This document shows, one piece after another, positions 1-5,660 of a stretch of DNA of 7,708 bases (within the stretch, counting starts at the first letter, position 1; the number at the start of each line of letters is the position of its first letter). The translations under genes were made by a program, and so were the position numbers. The notes below the pieces were generated by a model. The model was given only the letters and a program-made list of their open reading frames with translations, ran no database searches and was not told where the DNA came from. This stretch comes from Desulfobulbaceae bacterium. Its GTDB lineage: Bacteria; Desulfobacterota; Desulfobulbia; Desulfobulbales; Desulfurivibrionaceae. Location of the stretch: NCBI GenBank assembly GCA_003557565.1, contig PWOG01000170.1, positions 1 through 7,708 of the forward strand, given 5' to 3'.

Positions 1-893
1 CGGAGCAGCCGGCGCCCGAGCCGGAAAGCACCGAACTGGAGTTGGAACTGCCGGAGCAGCCGGCGCCCGAGCCGGAAAACACCGAACTGGAGTTGGAGCT
101 GCCGGAGCAGCCGGCGCCCGAGCCCGAAAGCACTGAGTTGGAGTTTGAACTTTCTGAGCAGTCAACGTCTGAGTTCGAGTCCGAGAGTTCAGGTGAACCT
201 GAGTTTGAGTTGCCCGATCCAGTACAGTCTGCACCCGATGTGACGGAGCCGGAACCGGAATTTGAGTTGCCTGAACCAGAGGGGGTAAAGCTGGAAGTAG
301 AGGAGCGGGCAGTGCCCGATTCGGAAGTGGAAGCTGCTGAGTCTGCTGCCAGTGAATTGCAACCAGATGATTTTGATTTCAAGACCAGTGGGTCGGGGCC
401 GGTAGAATATGAAGTTCTGGACCCGGGGGATTTGGTTTTTGACGAGACACAAAGTGGACAAACGGCGCAAACCATCGATCTGGATAAACTGGAAGCCTCT
501 TTGGATACCGAGAACAGGGCGGCCATGGCTGAAAACACCGAATCTCCCTCCTCATCCGATGATGCGGCCGTCCAGGCCCAGGAGTCGATGGTTGAACCGG
601 TGGCCGAACATGTTGACGAGACGGAAGAACCTGATCTGGTCGACGCTGTTGAACACGATGTGGCCGATATGATGGATGTGGCTGAGAAAGCCGGACCGGT
701 GAGCAAGACCCAGGAGTCTGCGGTGGACTTTAGCGCTCTTACTGATCTTACTGATCTTACTGTACCCACTTCCCAACGCGAGAGTACGGAGCCGGGCGAA
801 AGGAAACCGCAGGGCAACAGGGTCTACGAGGATGTTTTGGGCCTGTTGCGGTCCACTGACCAAAGTTCCTCACCAAAATCCAAGGCACGGTAG
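1..893 (+). CDS. Acidic Glu/Pro-rich repeat protein, 5' end missing
   Basis: The reading frame is open from the window edge (first full codon at 3) to TAG at 891-893, giving 296 visible residues; the true start lies upstream. No catalytic domain is recognised. The first ~55 residues are near-identical 17-residue repeats of the type LPEQPAPEPESTELELE, which decay into looser Glu/Pro/Phe-rich sequence up to about residue 100. The rest stays very acidic (runs such as DDFDF and DETEEPDLVD), and the last ~35 residues turn basic and Ser-rich, ending PKSKAR. No membrane segment is visible in this part. Such a composition fits an intrinsically disordered linker or tail attached to a folded N-terminal domain outside the window. 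The codons look like real coding sequence (consistent frame, varied third positions). It ends 26 nt before the agmatinase gene, so the two could be co-transcribed. The function is unknown to me. Confidence 0.8.
   Translation, partial: EQPAPEPESTELELELPEQPAPEPENTELELELPEQPAPEPESTELEFELSEQSTSEFESESSGEPEFELPDPVQSAPDVTEPEPEFELPEPEGVKLEVEERAVPDSEVEAAESAASELQPDDFDFKTSGSGPVEYEVLDPGDLVFDETQSGQTAQTIDLDKLEASLDTENRAAMAENTESPSSSDDAAVQAQESMVEPVAEHVDETEEPDLVDAVEHDVADMMDVAEKAGPVSKTQESAVDFSALTDLTDLTVPTSQRESTEPGERKPQGNRVYEDVLGLLRSTDQSSSPKSKAR
3..155 (+). repeat. 51-bp in-frame tandem repeat, three visible copies
   Basis: Units begin with GAGCAGCCGGCGCCCGAGCC at about 3, 54 and 105, exactly 51 bp (17 codons) apart. 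Copies one and two differ by only a few bases (AGC/AAC, GAA/GAG). The third drifts at its end, and a fourth unit starting at 156 keeps only GAGCAG and the general Glu-rich pattern. The array may extend left of the window. Because the period is a multiple of three, copy-number change would keep the frame and alter only protein length. Confidence 0.9.
738..764 (+). repeat. 9-bp microrepeat inside the acidic protein gene
   Basis: CTTACTGAT occurs at 738-746 and 747-755, followed by the variant CTTACTGTA at 756-764. It encodes a Leu-Thr-Asp run. It is short and in frame, and probably reflects slippage in a low-complexity coding region. Confidence 0.6.
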
Positions 894-919
894 TTTGTCG
901 CCTTTGGAACCGAATTCCA

Positions 920-1828
920 ATGTTTGATGTAAAACCTATGCATGCGCCCGCCGTTAACCCTCAGTTTTTGGGTGATGAAGCCAACGTCGGAGTTTCATCC
1001 CCCCGCTTTGCGCTGATTTCCGCCCCCATGGCCCGAACCGTCAGTTGGGGAGGAGGAACCGAGGCCGGACCGGTGGCGATTCTGGAAGCCTCGCCGGCCC
1101 TGGAAATTTTTGACGACGAGCTTCTTCAGGAAACCGTTCGGGCCGGTATAGTAACCCGCCCGCCATTGCCCCTGGAAGATTATGATCTGGAAGGAGCCTG
1201 TGATCAAATTAAAAAGGCCGTGGCCCGGGAGTTGGCGGATGGCCTTTTTCCCGTTCTGCTGGGGGGCGAGCATACCGTGAGCGGCCCGGCGGTGGCGGCC
1301 ATGCGGGACAAATACCCCGATCTGCACGTTGTCCAGGTGGACGCCCATCTTGATCTGCGTGACCGTTACGACGACACCCCCCTTAGCCATGCCTGCGTGA
1401 TGCGACGGGTGAACGATTTGGGGGTTCCTTTCAGCCAGGTTGGAATTCGCTCCTTTTCTGCCGAGGAGTGGCAGTTGGTGCGGGAAAATAACTGGCGGCC
1501 CTTCACCATGCCCCGGATCCACGAGCAAAGCGACTGGCTGGAGCAACTGCTGGGCGAAATCAGGGGGCCGGTTTACCTCACCATCGATGTCGACGGTCTG
1601 GATCCGGCGATCATGCCGGCCACCGGCACCCCGGAACCCGACGGTCTGTCCTGGCGTCAGTTAACCGCCATGATCCGCGCCCTGGCCGGCCATGAGCAGG
1701 GACTGGTGGGGATGGACCTGGTGGAGCTGGCCCCACGGCCGGGCCTGGAACATGCCACCTTCACCGCCGCCAAACTGATTTACCGTACCCTTGGTTATGT
1801 CTATTCACGGCGGATGCGGCCCGTTTGA
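920..1828 (+). CDS. speB: Agmatinase (agmatine ureohydrolase)
   Basis: 302 residues, the normal length for the ureohydrolase (arginase/agmatinase) family. The expected reaction is Mn-dependent hydrolysis of agmatine to putrescine and urea in the cytoplasm, the second step of arginine-decarboxylase polyamine synthesis. The binuclear metal ligands are all visible: GGEH (His118), DAHLD (Asp141, His143, Asp145) and TIDVDGLDP (Asp223, Asp225). The substrate-loop motifs SHA (156-158) and GTPEP (236-240) are also present. The GTPEP motif continues DGL rather than the more usual GGL, a conservative difference. ATG at 920 is chosen because it covers the whole family N-terminus. No good Shine-Dalgarno is visible before it or before the in-frame ATG at 938, so the start is less certain than the function. 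Other family members (guanidinobutyrase, proclavaminate hydrolase, formiminoglutamase) are possible, but the motif set and length favour agmatinase. No arginine decarboxylase gene is seen in the window. Confidence 0.88.
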   Translation: MFDVKPMHAPAVNPQFLGDEANVGVSSPRFALISAPMARTVSWGGGTEAGPVAILEASPALEIFDDELLQETVRAGIVTRPPLPLEDYDLEGACDQIKKAVARELADGLFPVLLGGEHTVSGPAVAAMRDKYPDLHVVQVDAHLDLRDRYDDTPLSHACVMRRVNDLGVPFSQVGIRSFSAEEWQLVRENNWRPFTMPRIHEQSDWLEQLLGEIRGPVYLTIDVDGLDPAIMPATGTPEPDGLSWRQLTAMIRALAGHEQGLVGMDLVELAPRPGLEHATFTAAKLIYRTLGYVYSRRMRPV

Positions 1829-1885
1829 TGCAAAACTGAAAACCTGAAAAACCAAGGGTGCCCATTAATTAAAAGAATGCAGCAA

Positions 1886-1943
1886 GTAAGTTCACCATGA
1901 TTCTAGAGTAAGTAATCACGGGGCCAAAATGGTAAGCGGTCAC
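1886..1943 (+). repeat. Three tandem GTAAG...TCAC half-motifs
   Basis: GTAAGTTCAC (1886-1895), GTAAGTAATCAC (1908-1919) and GTAAGCGGTCAC (1932-1943) occur in the same orientation with starts 22 and 24 bp apart. The third is the left end of the large inverted repeat. The second continues GGGG, much like the third (AGGG). The first lacks two bases and is the weakest match. They may be remnants of earlier element ends. Confidence 0.5.
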
Positions 1944-2041
1944 AGGGTGCCGCAGGTTGTGGTGAGCCCCGACGGCGAAGCGTACATCAGTACGTGAACC
2001 GGCTCAATCGCCGCTTTCGGCGGTGCCCTGTGATCGCTTAC
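1932..2041 (+). repeat. 110-bp REP-like inverted-repeat element with internal hairpins
   Basis: The left arm (1932-1953, starts GTAAGCGGTCACAGGG) pairs with the right arm (2020-2041, ends CCTGTGATCGCTTAC) over 22 positions. Nineteen are Watson-Crick, and the three exceptions (1939/2034, 1948/2025, 1949/2024) are all G-U in a + strand transcript. Inside, GAGCC (1964-1968) pairs with GGCTC (2001-2005), and CGTAC (1981-1985) pairs with GTACG (1990-1994) around the loop ATCA. The whole forms a long stem with a multi-part head. Its ends match the small palindrome at 3351-3385, which points to a dispersed family. No transposase gene is present. It ends 29 bp before the YkgJ-like start codon, so it could lie in that gene's leader. 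Alternatives are a REP/BIME unit, a MITE or a structured RNA. Structure and family membership are seen; mobility is inferred. Confidence 0.8.
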
Positions 2042-2070
2042 ATTCGAATTTATTGCGAGGTTGTCAGATT

Positions 2071-2445
2071 ATGTCCATTGAAGATATTTACGAATGCCGC
2101 CAGTGCGGCTATTGCTGCCAGGGGGAAACCACGGTTTCCCTGGATAAAAACGACCAGCAACGGCTCAGCGCCCATCTGGGCATGCCCCTGGAGGAAGTCA
2201 CACAGCGTTACCTGCGGGTTAGCGGCAATACCGTGCAGATGAAGATAGTGGACGGGCATTGCATATTTTATGATCACGGTTGCACCATCCACCCGGGCAA
2301 ACCCTGGCGCTGCCGGCAGTGGCCGCTGCACCCCAGCATGATCCAGGACCCCGGCAACTTCCAGGTGATCACCAGCTCGTGTCCCGGTTTTAAGGAGGAC
2401 CTGAGCTACGAGGAGTTTTGCCGCCACATGAAAGATGCGCTTTGA
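2071..2445 (+). CDS. YkgJ-family Cys cluster (zinc/iron-chelating) protein
   Basis: 124 residues with nine cysteines. The N-terminal CRQCGYCC (Cys9, 12, 15, 16) is the CxxCxxCC signature of the YkgJ/UPF0153 family. Further conserved positions are Cys64, Cys71 with His74 (CTIHPGKPWRC), Cys81 followed by WP, and Cys104 in CPGF. Family members are thought to bind Zn or an Fe-S centre, but a biochemical role is generally not established. No signal peptide or membrane segment is seen, so it should be cytoplasmic. ATG at 2071 is preferred: GAGG at 2057-2060 sits 10 nt upstream. An earlier in-frame GTG at 2023 lies inside the inverted repeat and adds no family sequence. The 3' end overlaps rlmH by 11 nt, implying translational coupling. 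Confidence 0.85.
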   Translation: MSIEDIYECRQCGYCCQGETTVSLDKNDQQRLSAHLGMPLEEVTQRYLRVSGNTVQMKIVDGHCIFYDHGCTIHPGKPWRCRQWPLHPSMIQDPGNFQVITSSCPGFKEDLSYEEFCRHMKDAL

Positions 2446-2905
2446 GCTCATTTTCCCCGGCAAGACCAAAGAAGACTATCTGGTCCGGGGAATCGACGAT
2501 TTTGCCGCCCGCCTGCGGCGCCATGTTGAGCTTGAACTCAAAGCCATAAAAGCACCCCGGCCGGGAAAAGGCGATGATGAATCCCGGCTGATCCGGGAGG
2601 AAGGGCGTCTGCTGCTGGCCCGAATCCCCGATGACGCCCTGGTGGTGGCCCTGGATTCCAGTGGCCGCCTGGTTACCTCGCCGGAGCTGGCCGAACTGCT
2701 GGGGCGCTGGCAAGGGCAGGGCAGGAGCCGGCTGGTCTTCGTCCTGGGCGGCCATCTGGGGTTGGCCCCGGAAGTGTTAAACCGGGCTGATTTCACCCTG
2801 TCCCTGTCCCCCATGACCTTCACCCACGAAATGGCCCGCCTGCTGTTGCTCGAACAACTTTACCGGGCCTGGAGCATCCGGCTGGGCACCGGCTATCACA
2901 AGTAA
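2435..2905 (+). CDS. rlmH: 23S rRNA (pseudouridine1915-N3) methyltransferase RlmH
   Basis: 156 residues, the standard RlmH length (E. coli 155). It is a SPOUT-class, SAM-dependent enzyme that acts as a homodimer and methylates pseudouridine 1915 in helix 69 of 23S rRNA on assembled ribosomes. Recognisable parts are the central ALDSSGR stretch (72-78), the glycine loop VFVLGGHLGL (101-110) of the SAM knot, and the C-terminal LYRAWSI...YHK ending, which is diagnostic. The loop reads GGH where GGP is usual. The N-terminal half is more divergent than the C-terminal half, as is normal in this family. ATG at 2435 lies inside the preceding gene's end (11-nt overlap). No strong Shine-Dalgarno is close (AGGAG at 2411-2415 is too far), consistent with coupling to upstream translation. 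Confidence 0.93.
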   Translation: MRFELIFPGKTKEDYLVRGIDDFAARLRRHVELELKAIKAPRPGKGDDESRLIREEGRLLLARIPDDALVVALDSSGRLVTSPELAELLGRWQGQGRSRLVFVLGGHLGLAPEVLNRADFTLSLSPMTFTHEMARLLLLEQLYRAWSIRLGTGYHK

Positions 2906-2948
2906 TTGCAGGACTGAATCGGCTGCCGCATATCCGGGCAGGATTGTT

Positions 2949-3347
2949 ATGATCAACAAACTTCCCCATACCATGCCGGGGCCGGTAATCTACGGGGCCA
3001 TGATTCTGGGCCTGCTGGCCGCCGTCGCCTTCCGGATCCTGACCATCGTCGAGGCCCTTAATCCCGCCTGGGTCAGACCCATATGGTATTTCGCCGTGCT
3101 GGGCTACATTGTTTTTTTTACCTACCGTTATTTTATCACCGAAAAAAGGAAACGGATCATCACCGCCAACGGCCTTCGGGAAAAGGTTAAGACGGGCAAA
3201 GAGCTGACCGACGACGACCGGGAACTGCTTAATTACGTGCTGTCCTCGGTGGTCAAATCCAAGGAGCACATCAATTATATCTTTATCGTGGCGGTATCCC
3301 TCCTGGTGGTGGCAGCCGATATTCTGCTGACCATTTGGTACTCCTGA
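2949..3347 (+). CDS. Small membrane protein, three predicted helices
   Basis: 132 residues, not recognised as a named family. Hydrophobic segments lie at about 12-33, 44-62 and 109-130. Between the second and third is a charged region (64-108) with a basic cluster EKRKR, then KTGKELTDDDRELLNYVLSS, which looks like a short amphipathic helical domain. If the positive-inside rule applies, this loop faces the cytoplasm. No Cys, His cluster or catalytic motif is apparent. The start ATG at 2949 has an AGGA-type ribosome site (CAGGATTG, 2939-2946) just upstream. It follows rlmH after 43 nt, so the two probably share a transcript. The stop codon lies three bases before the small palindrome at 3351. 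The function is unknown. Confidence 0.8.
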   Translation: MINKLPHTMPGPVIYGAMILGLLAAVAFRILTIVEALNPAWVRPIWYFAVLGYIVFFTYRYFITEKRKRIITANGLREKVKTGKELTDDDRELLNYVLSSVVKSKEHINYIFIVAVSLLVVAADILLTIWYS

Positions 3348-3350
3348 ATA

Positions 3351-3385
3351 GTAAGCAATCACGGTTTGCCCCGGTGATTGCTTAC
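3351..3385. repeat. Short palindrome with the same ends as the 110-bp element
   Basis: GTAAGCAATCAC (3351-3362) and GTGATTGCTTAC (3374-3385) form a perfect 12-bp stem around an 11-nt loop (3363-3373). GG and CC inside that loop can extend the stem. The ends match the large element (GTAAGCGGTCAC and GTGATCGCTTAC), so this looks like a minimal or internally deleted copy. It could act as a 3' stabilising or weak termination hairpin for the upstream operon, but no T-run follows it. Confidence 0.8.
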
Positions 3386-3487
3386 CCTGAAGCACAGCGC
3401 TGTCCAGGCCGTGGGGTCAAACGCACCTTAGTCATTTTTTTGGGCAAGCAACGTCCTTTTCACTCCCGTATTCCAGTTCGGCGGATC

Positions 3488-3516
3488 TTGCTCCGAGGTT
3501 CTTGGCAGGGTATAAT
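3488..3516 (+). promoter_or_regulatory. Sigma70-type promoter for the haem-sensor kinase gene
   Basis: A perfect TATAAT box at 3511-3516 lies 17 bp downstream of TTGCTC (3488-3493), which keeps the TTG of the -35 consensus. Transcription would start near 3523, giving a leader of about 34 nt before ATG 3557. Position, spacing and the match to -10 support it. The weak -35 suggests help from an activator or low basal strength. Confidence 0.55.
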
Positions 3517-3556
3517 CGGGCATTTTAAGAATGTTTTTCTTGGGGCAAAACATCGC

Positions 3557-5431
3557 ATGATCGGCAGAACCTTTGAGAAGTACCTGGCCAGTAAACATTT
3601 CTGCTGCTGGCCTTTGTTTTTTCTGGTGCTTTTGACCCTGCTTTCCGCCGGAACCAGTTACTGGAACCTGCGGGGACACACTCATGAAACGGCCCGTTAC
3701 TATGCCGAGGGCATGGTTCGATTGATCAGCGACGCCCGTCTCTGGAACGCCGAGCATGGTGGGGTTTATGTGCCGGTAAGCGAAAGCACCCCACCCAACC
3801 CCTACCTCAGTGTATCCCACCGCGACCTGGTCACCACGGACGGCCTGGAGCTGACCAAGATCAATCCAGCCTACATGACCAGGGAGATCGCCAGGGTTAC
3901 CAAAAGGCAGGAAGGCCTGGTGCTGCACCTGACCAGCGCCAGCCCGGTAAACCCGGTCAACACCCCGGACGATTGGGAAAAAGCAGTCCTGCAGGATTTG
4001 GAGAAGGGATGGCAGGAGAGCCGTTTTACTTTGAAGACGGAGCCGGAAGGGCGGGTTTATCGTTACATGTCGCCGCTTTATGTGCAGCCGGCCTGTATGT
4101 CTTGTCATGCCGTCAATGGTTACGAGGTGGGCGACCTCCGTGGCGGCATCAGCGTTACCTTTCCCGCTTCTCCCCACTTGGGAATGATCGCCACCCAGAT
4201 CAACTGGATGCTGGCCGGGCACATGGTTGCCCTGCTGCTGGTGGGCGGTGCGCTCTATGTCCTGCTTAACCGCCTGCAACGCCAGTGGCTGGCCCGGCAG
4301 GAGCTGATCGCCCGACAGGAGGAGACCATAGCCCAGCGTACCGCCAACCTCAGCCGGCAGATGAAGCGTTACCACACCATCATCAACACGGCGGCGGAAG
4401 GCTACTGGGAACTGGACGTCGAAGGCCGCACGGTGATGGTAAACGAGGCCTTGCAACGGATGCTGGGATACAGTTACGAGGAAATGCAGGGCAGGTTGCC
4501 CTACGAGTTTGTTCGGGGCAAGAACGTGGAGATTTTCCGGGAACAGCTTGGCCAGCGGGAAAACCGCTGCCACCGGGCCTTCAATATCACCCTGCAGACC
4601 AAGGACAACAGCGAGGTGCACGCCCGTTTCCACGCCACCTCGATTTTGGACGACCAGCATCGGCTGACCGGTTCCTTTGCTTTCATCACCGATATCACCG
4701 AACTGCTGGAGATTCGCCAGTCGGCTGCGGCCTACGCCCTGAAGTTGGAGCGCAGCAACAACGAGCTGCGCGATTTTGCCCATATCGCTTCCCACGACCT
4801 GCAGGAACCCCTGCGAACCATCGTCTCCTACGGTGATCGCCTGCTGCTCAAGCAAGCCGACAACCTGGACGAGCGGGGGCGTGACTACCTGCAACGAATG
4901 CAGGGAGCGGCCATGCGCATGCGACAGCTTATCGAAGATCTGCTCAACTATTCTCGGCTCACTTCCCGCGAGCAGGTAATGGCTCCGGTGAATCTCAACG
5001 AGGTGCTGGAAGAGGTCAAAGCCGACCTGGCGCAACGGATCAAGGAGCAGAACGGCCGGGTGGAGGTGGGGGAATTACCCACCATCAATGGTGATCGCAG
5101 CCAGATGCACCGACTTTTTCTGAATTTGGTGGGCAACGCCCTGAAGTTTCAGAAACCGAACCTCAATACCCTGGTGGAAGTGAAGCAGGGAGCCGGCGAC
5201 GGTCAACGGTTGGAAATCATGGTCAGGGACAACGGCATAGGTTTTGACGAAAAATACCTGGACCGGATTTTCCGCCCCTTCCAGCGGCTGCATGCCCGGG
5301 ACCAGTACCGGGGGACCGGTATCGGCCTGGCGATTTGTAAAAAAATCGTGGAAAACCACTATGGTGAAATGACCGCCCGGAGCCAACCGGGGGAGGGGAC
5401 CACCTTTTATGTCTTCCTGCCGGCGGGCTGA
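3557..5431 (+). CDS. DUF3365 haem-binding sensor histidine kinase (PAS, HisKA, HATPase)
   Basis: 624 residues from ATG 3557. TM1 is at about 15-32 and TM2 at about 218-237. The periplasmic part (33-217) is a DUF3365/Tll0287-like domain: WNAEHGGVYVPV (63-74), NPYL (81-84), TTDGLELTKINPAYMTR (93-109) and the c-type haem site CMSCH (180-184), followed by VGDLRGGISV. A cytoplasmic coiled stretch (240-270) leads to a PAS domain (about 270-385). HisKA has phospho-acceptor His413 in ASHDLQEPLR. The ATPase shows the N box (NLVGNALKF, 523-531), DNGIGF (558-563), F box (IFRPFQRLH, 571-579) and GTGIGLAI (586-593). The HDLQEPLR style resembles phytochrome-type kinases that pair with Rcp1-like regulators, and such a regulator is the next gene. 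Haem suggests redox or diatomic-gas sensing; the ligand is inferred. The frame is open upstream to 3335, but that stretch runs through the palindrome and promoter, so it is rejected as coding. The ribosome site (GGGG at 3541-3544) is weak. Confidence 0.9.
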   Translation: MIGRTFEKYLASKHFCCWPLFFLVLLTLLSAGTSYWNLRGHTHETARYYAEGMVRLISDARLWNAEHGGVYVPVSESTPPNPYLSVSHRDLVTTDGLELTKINPAYMTREIARVTKRQEGLVLHLTSASPVNPVNTPDDWEKAVLQDLEKGWQESRFTLKTEPEGRVYRYMSPLYVQPACMSCHAVNGYEVGDLRGGISVTFPASPHLGMIATQINWMLAGHMVALLLVGGALYVLLNRLQRQWLARQELIARQEETIAQRTANLSRQMKRYHTIINTAAEGYWELDVEGRTVMVNEALQRMLGYSYEEMQGRLPYEFVRGKNVEIFREQLGQRENRCHRAFNITLQTKDNSEVHARFHATSILDDQHRLTGSFAFITDITELLEIRQSAAAYALKLERSNNELRDFAHIASHDLQEPLRTIVSYGDRLLLKQADNLDERGRDYLQRMQGAAMRMRQLIEDLLNYSRLTSREQVMAPVNLNEVLEEVKADLAQRIKEQNGRVEVGELPTINGDRSQMHRLFLNLVGNALKFQKPNLNTLVEVKQGAGDGQRLEIMVRDNGIGFDEKYLDRIFRPFQRLHARDQYRGTGIGLAICKKIVENHYGEMTARSQPGEGTTFYVFLPAG

Positions 5432-5438
5432 GCAAGGC

Positions 5439-5480
5439 CACTGGTTTTGACAGTGATTTAAGGATGTTATTGTTTTTTTT
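5439..5480 (+). terminator. Possible weak terminator after the kinase gene
   Basis: CACTG (5439-5443) and CAGTG (5451-5455) make a 5-bp stem with a 7-nt loop, eight bases after the stop codon. The T8 run starts 17 nt after the stem, too far for a standard intrinsic terminator, and the stem is short. It is listed as a weak candidate only. Confidence 0.2.
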
Positions 5481-5585
5481 AAATTACCGTGGTTTACAAA
5501 ATAAAAATTTCTATTATTAATACCTAACAGTCCCCCCCCCTATTCTCGGAAGTCTTTGCGGTTTTAGCCGCTTGATTGAGCCTTG

Positions 5586-5632
5586 TTGCGCCCTCGGAAC
5601 GCCTGCGCAGCGTTCACGCGATGGTCGCGCAA
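5586..5632 (+). promoter_or_regulatory. Foldable leader upstream of the response-regulator operon
   Basis: TTGCGC (5586-5591) is complementary to GCGCAA (5627-5632). Between them GAACGC (5597-5602) pairs with GCGTTC (5610-5615) over a 7-nt loop, and CGCG (5617-5620) can pair with CGCG (5626-5629) as an alternative to the outer stem. The structure ends 14 nt before the GGAG ribosome site at 5647-5650. It matches no riboswitch class I recognise. Confidence 0.4.
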
Positions 5633-5660
5633 ATATGAAAACGTACGGAGAGAAGTCACC

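Larger units (their letters stand above)
1829..2070. other. Non-coding gap with structured repeat element
   Basis: This is the 242-bp gap between speB and the YkgJ-like gene. The first ~55 bp are A-rich without a clear stem-plus-T-run terminator. From 1886 it contains three spaced GTAAG motifs, the third of which opens a 110-bp inverted-repeat element (separate entries). I see no convincing ORF and no obvious sigma70 promoter in it. Confidence 0.7.
5432..5660. other. AT-rich intergenic region with C9 tract and possible leader
   Basis: A 229-bp gap between the kinase and the response regulator. It begins with a short CACTG/CAGTG hairpin (5439-5455), then T8 (5473-5480) and a strongly AT-rich block to about 5525. 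A C9 run follows (5532-5540), then GC-rich sequence with several hairpins (5558-5632). A poor -35/-10 pair can be drawn (TTTACA 5493-5498, ATTAAT 5516-5521, 17-bp spacer), consistent with a promoter for the downstream operon but not convincing on its own. Confidence 0.55.

Noticed and set aside
1829..1880. Intrinsic terminator after speB
   Set aside because: The sequence is A-rich, with no stable GC stem followed by a T-run on the + strand.
1886..2041. CRISPR-like array from the repeated GTAAG motifs
   Set aside because: The repeats are too short (10-12 bp) and divergent, the spacers are only ~12 bp, and no cas gene is present.
1900..2045. ATTC direct repeats (1900-1903 and 2042-2045) as a target-site duplication for the large element
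   Set aside because: Only four bases match and the left copy is separated from the nearest motif by four bases, which is easily chance.
2023..2070. GTG start 16 codons upstream for the YkgJ-like protein
   Set aside because: It lies within the right arm of the inverted repeat. ATG 2071 has GAGG at suitable spacing and the protein is complete from there.
3335..3556. Upstream 74-codon extension of the histidine kinase frame
   Set aside because: It begins at a TTG inside the previous gene, runs through the 3351-3385 palindrome and a TATAAT promoter, and encodes no recognisable domain. ATG 3557 directly precedes the expected N-terminal membrane segment.
3428..5035. 535-residue open frame on the minus strand opposite the kinase gene
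   Set aside because: It is an antisense shadow of a GC-rich coding gene. The opposite strand encodes an unmistakable DUF3365/PAS/HisKA/HATPase protein, and this frame has no recognisable domain.
5583..5660. 26-codon extension of the response-regulator frame
   Set aside because: It lies in hairpin-rich leader sequence, lacks a ribosome site and adds nothing to the receiver fold. ATG 5661 has a good GGAG 10 nt upstream.
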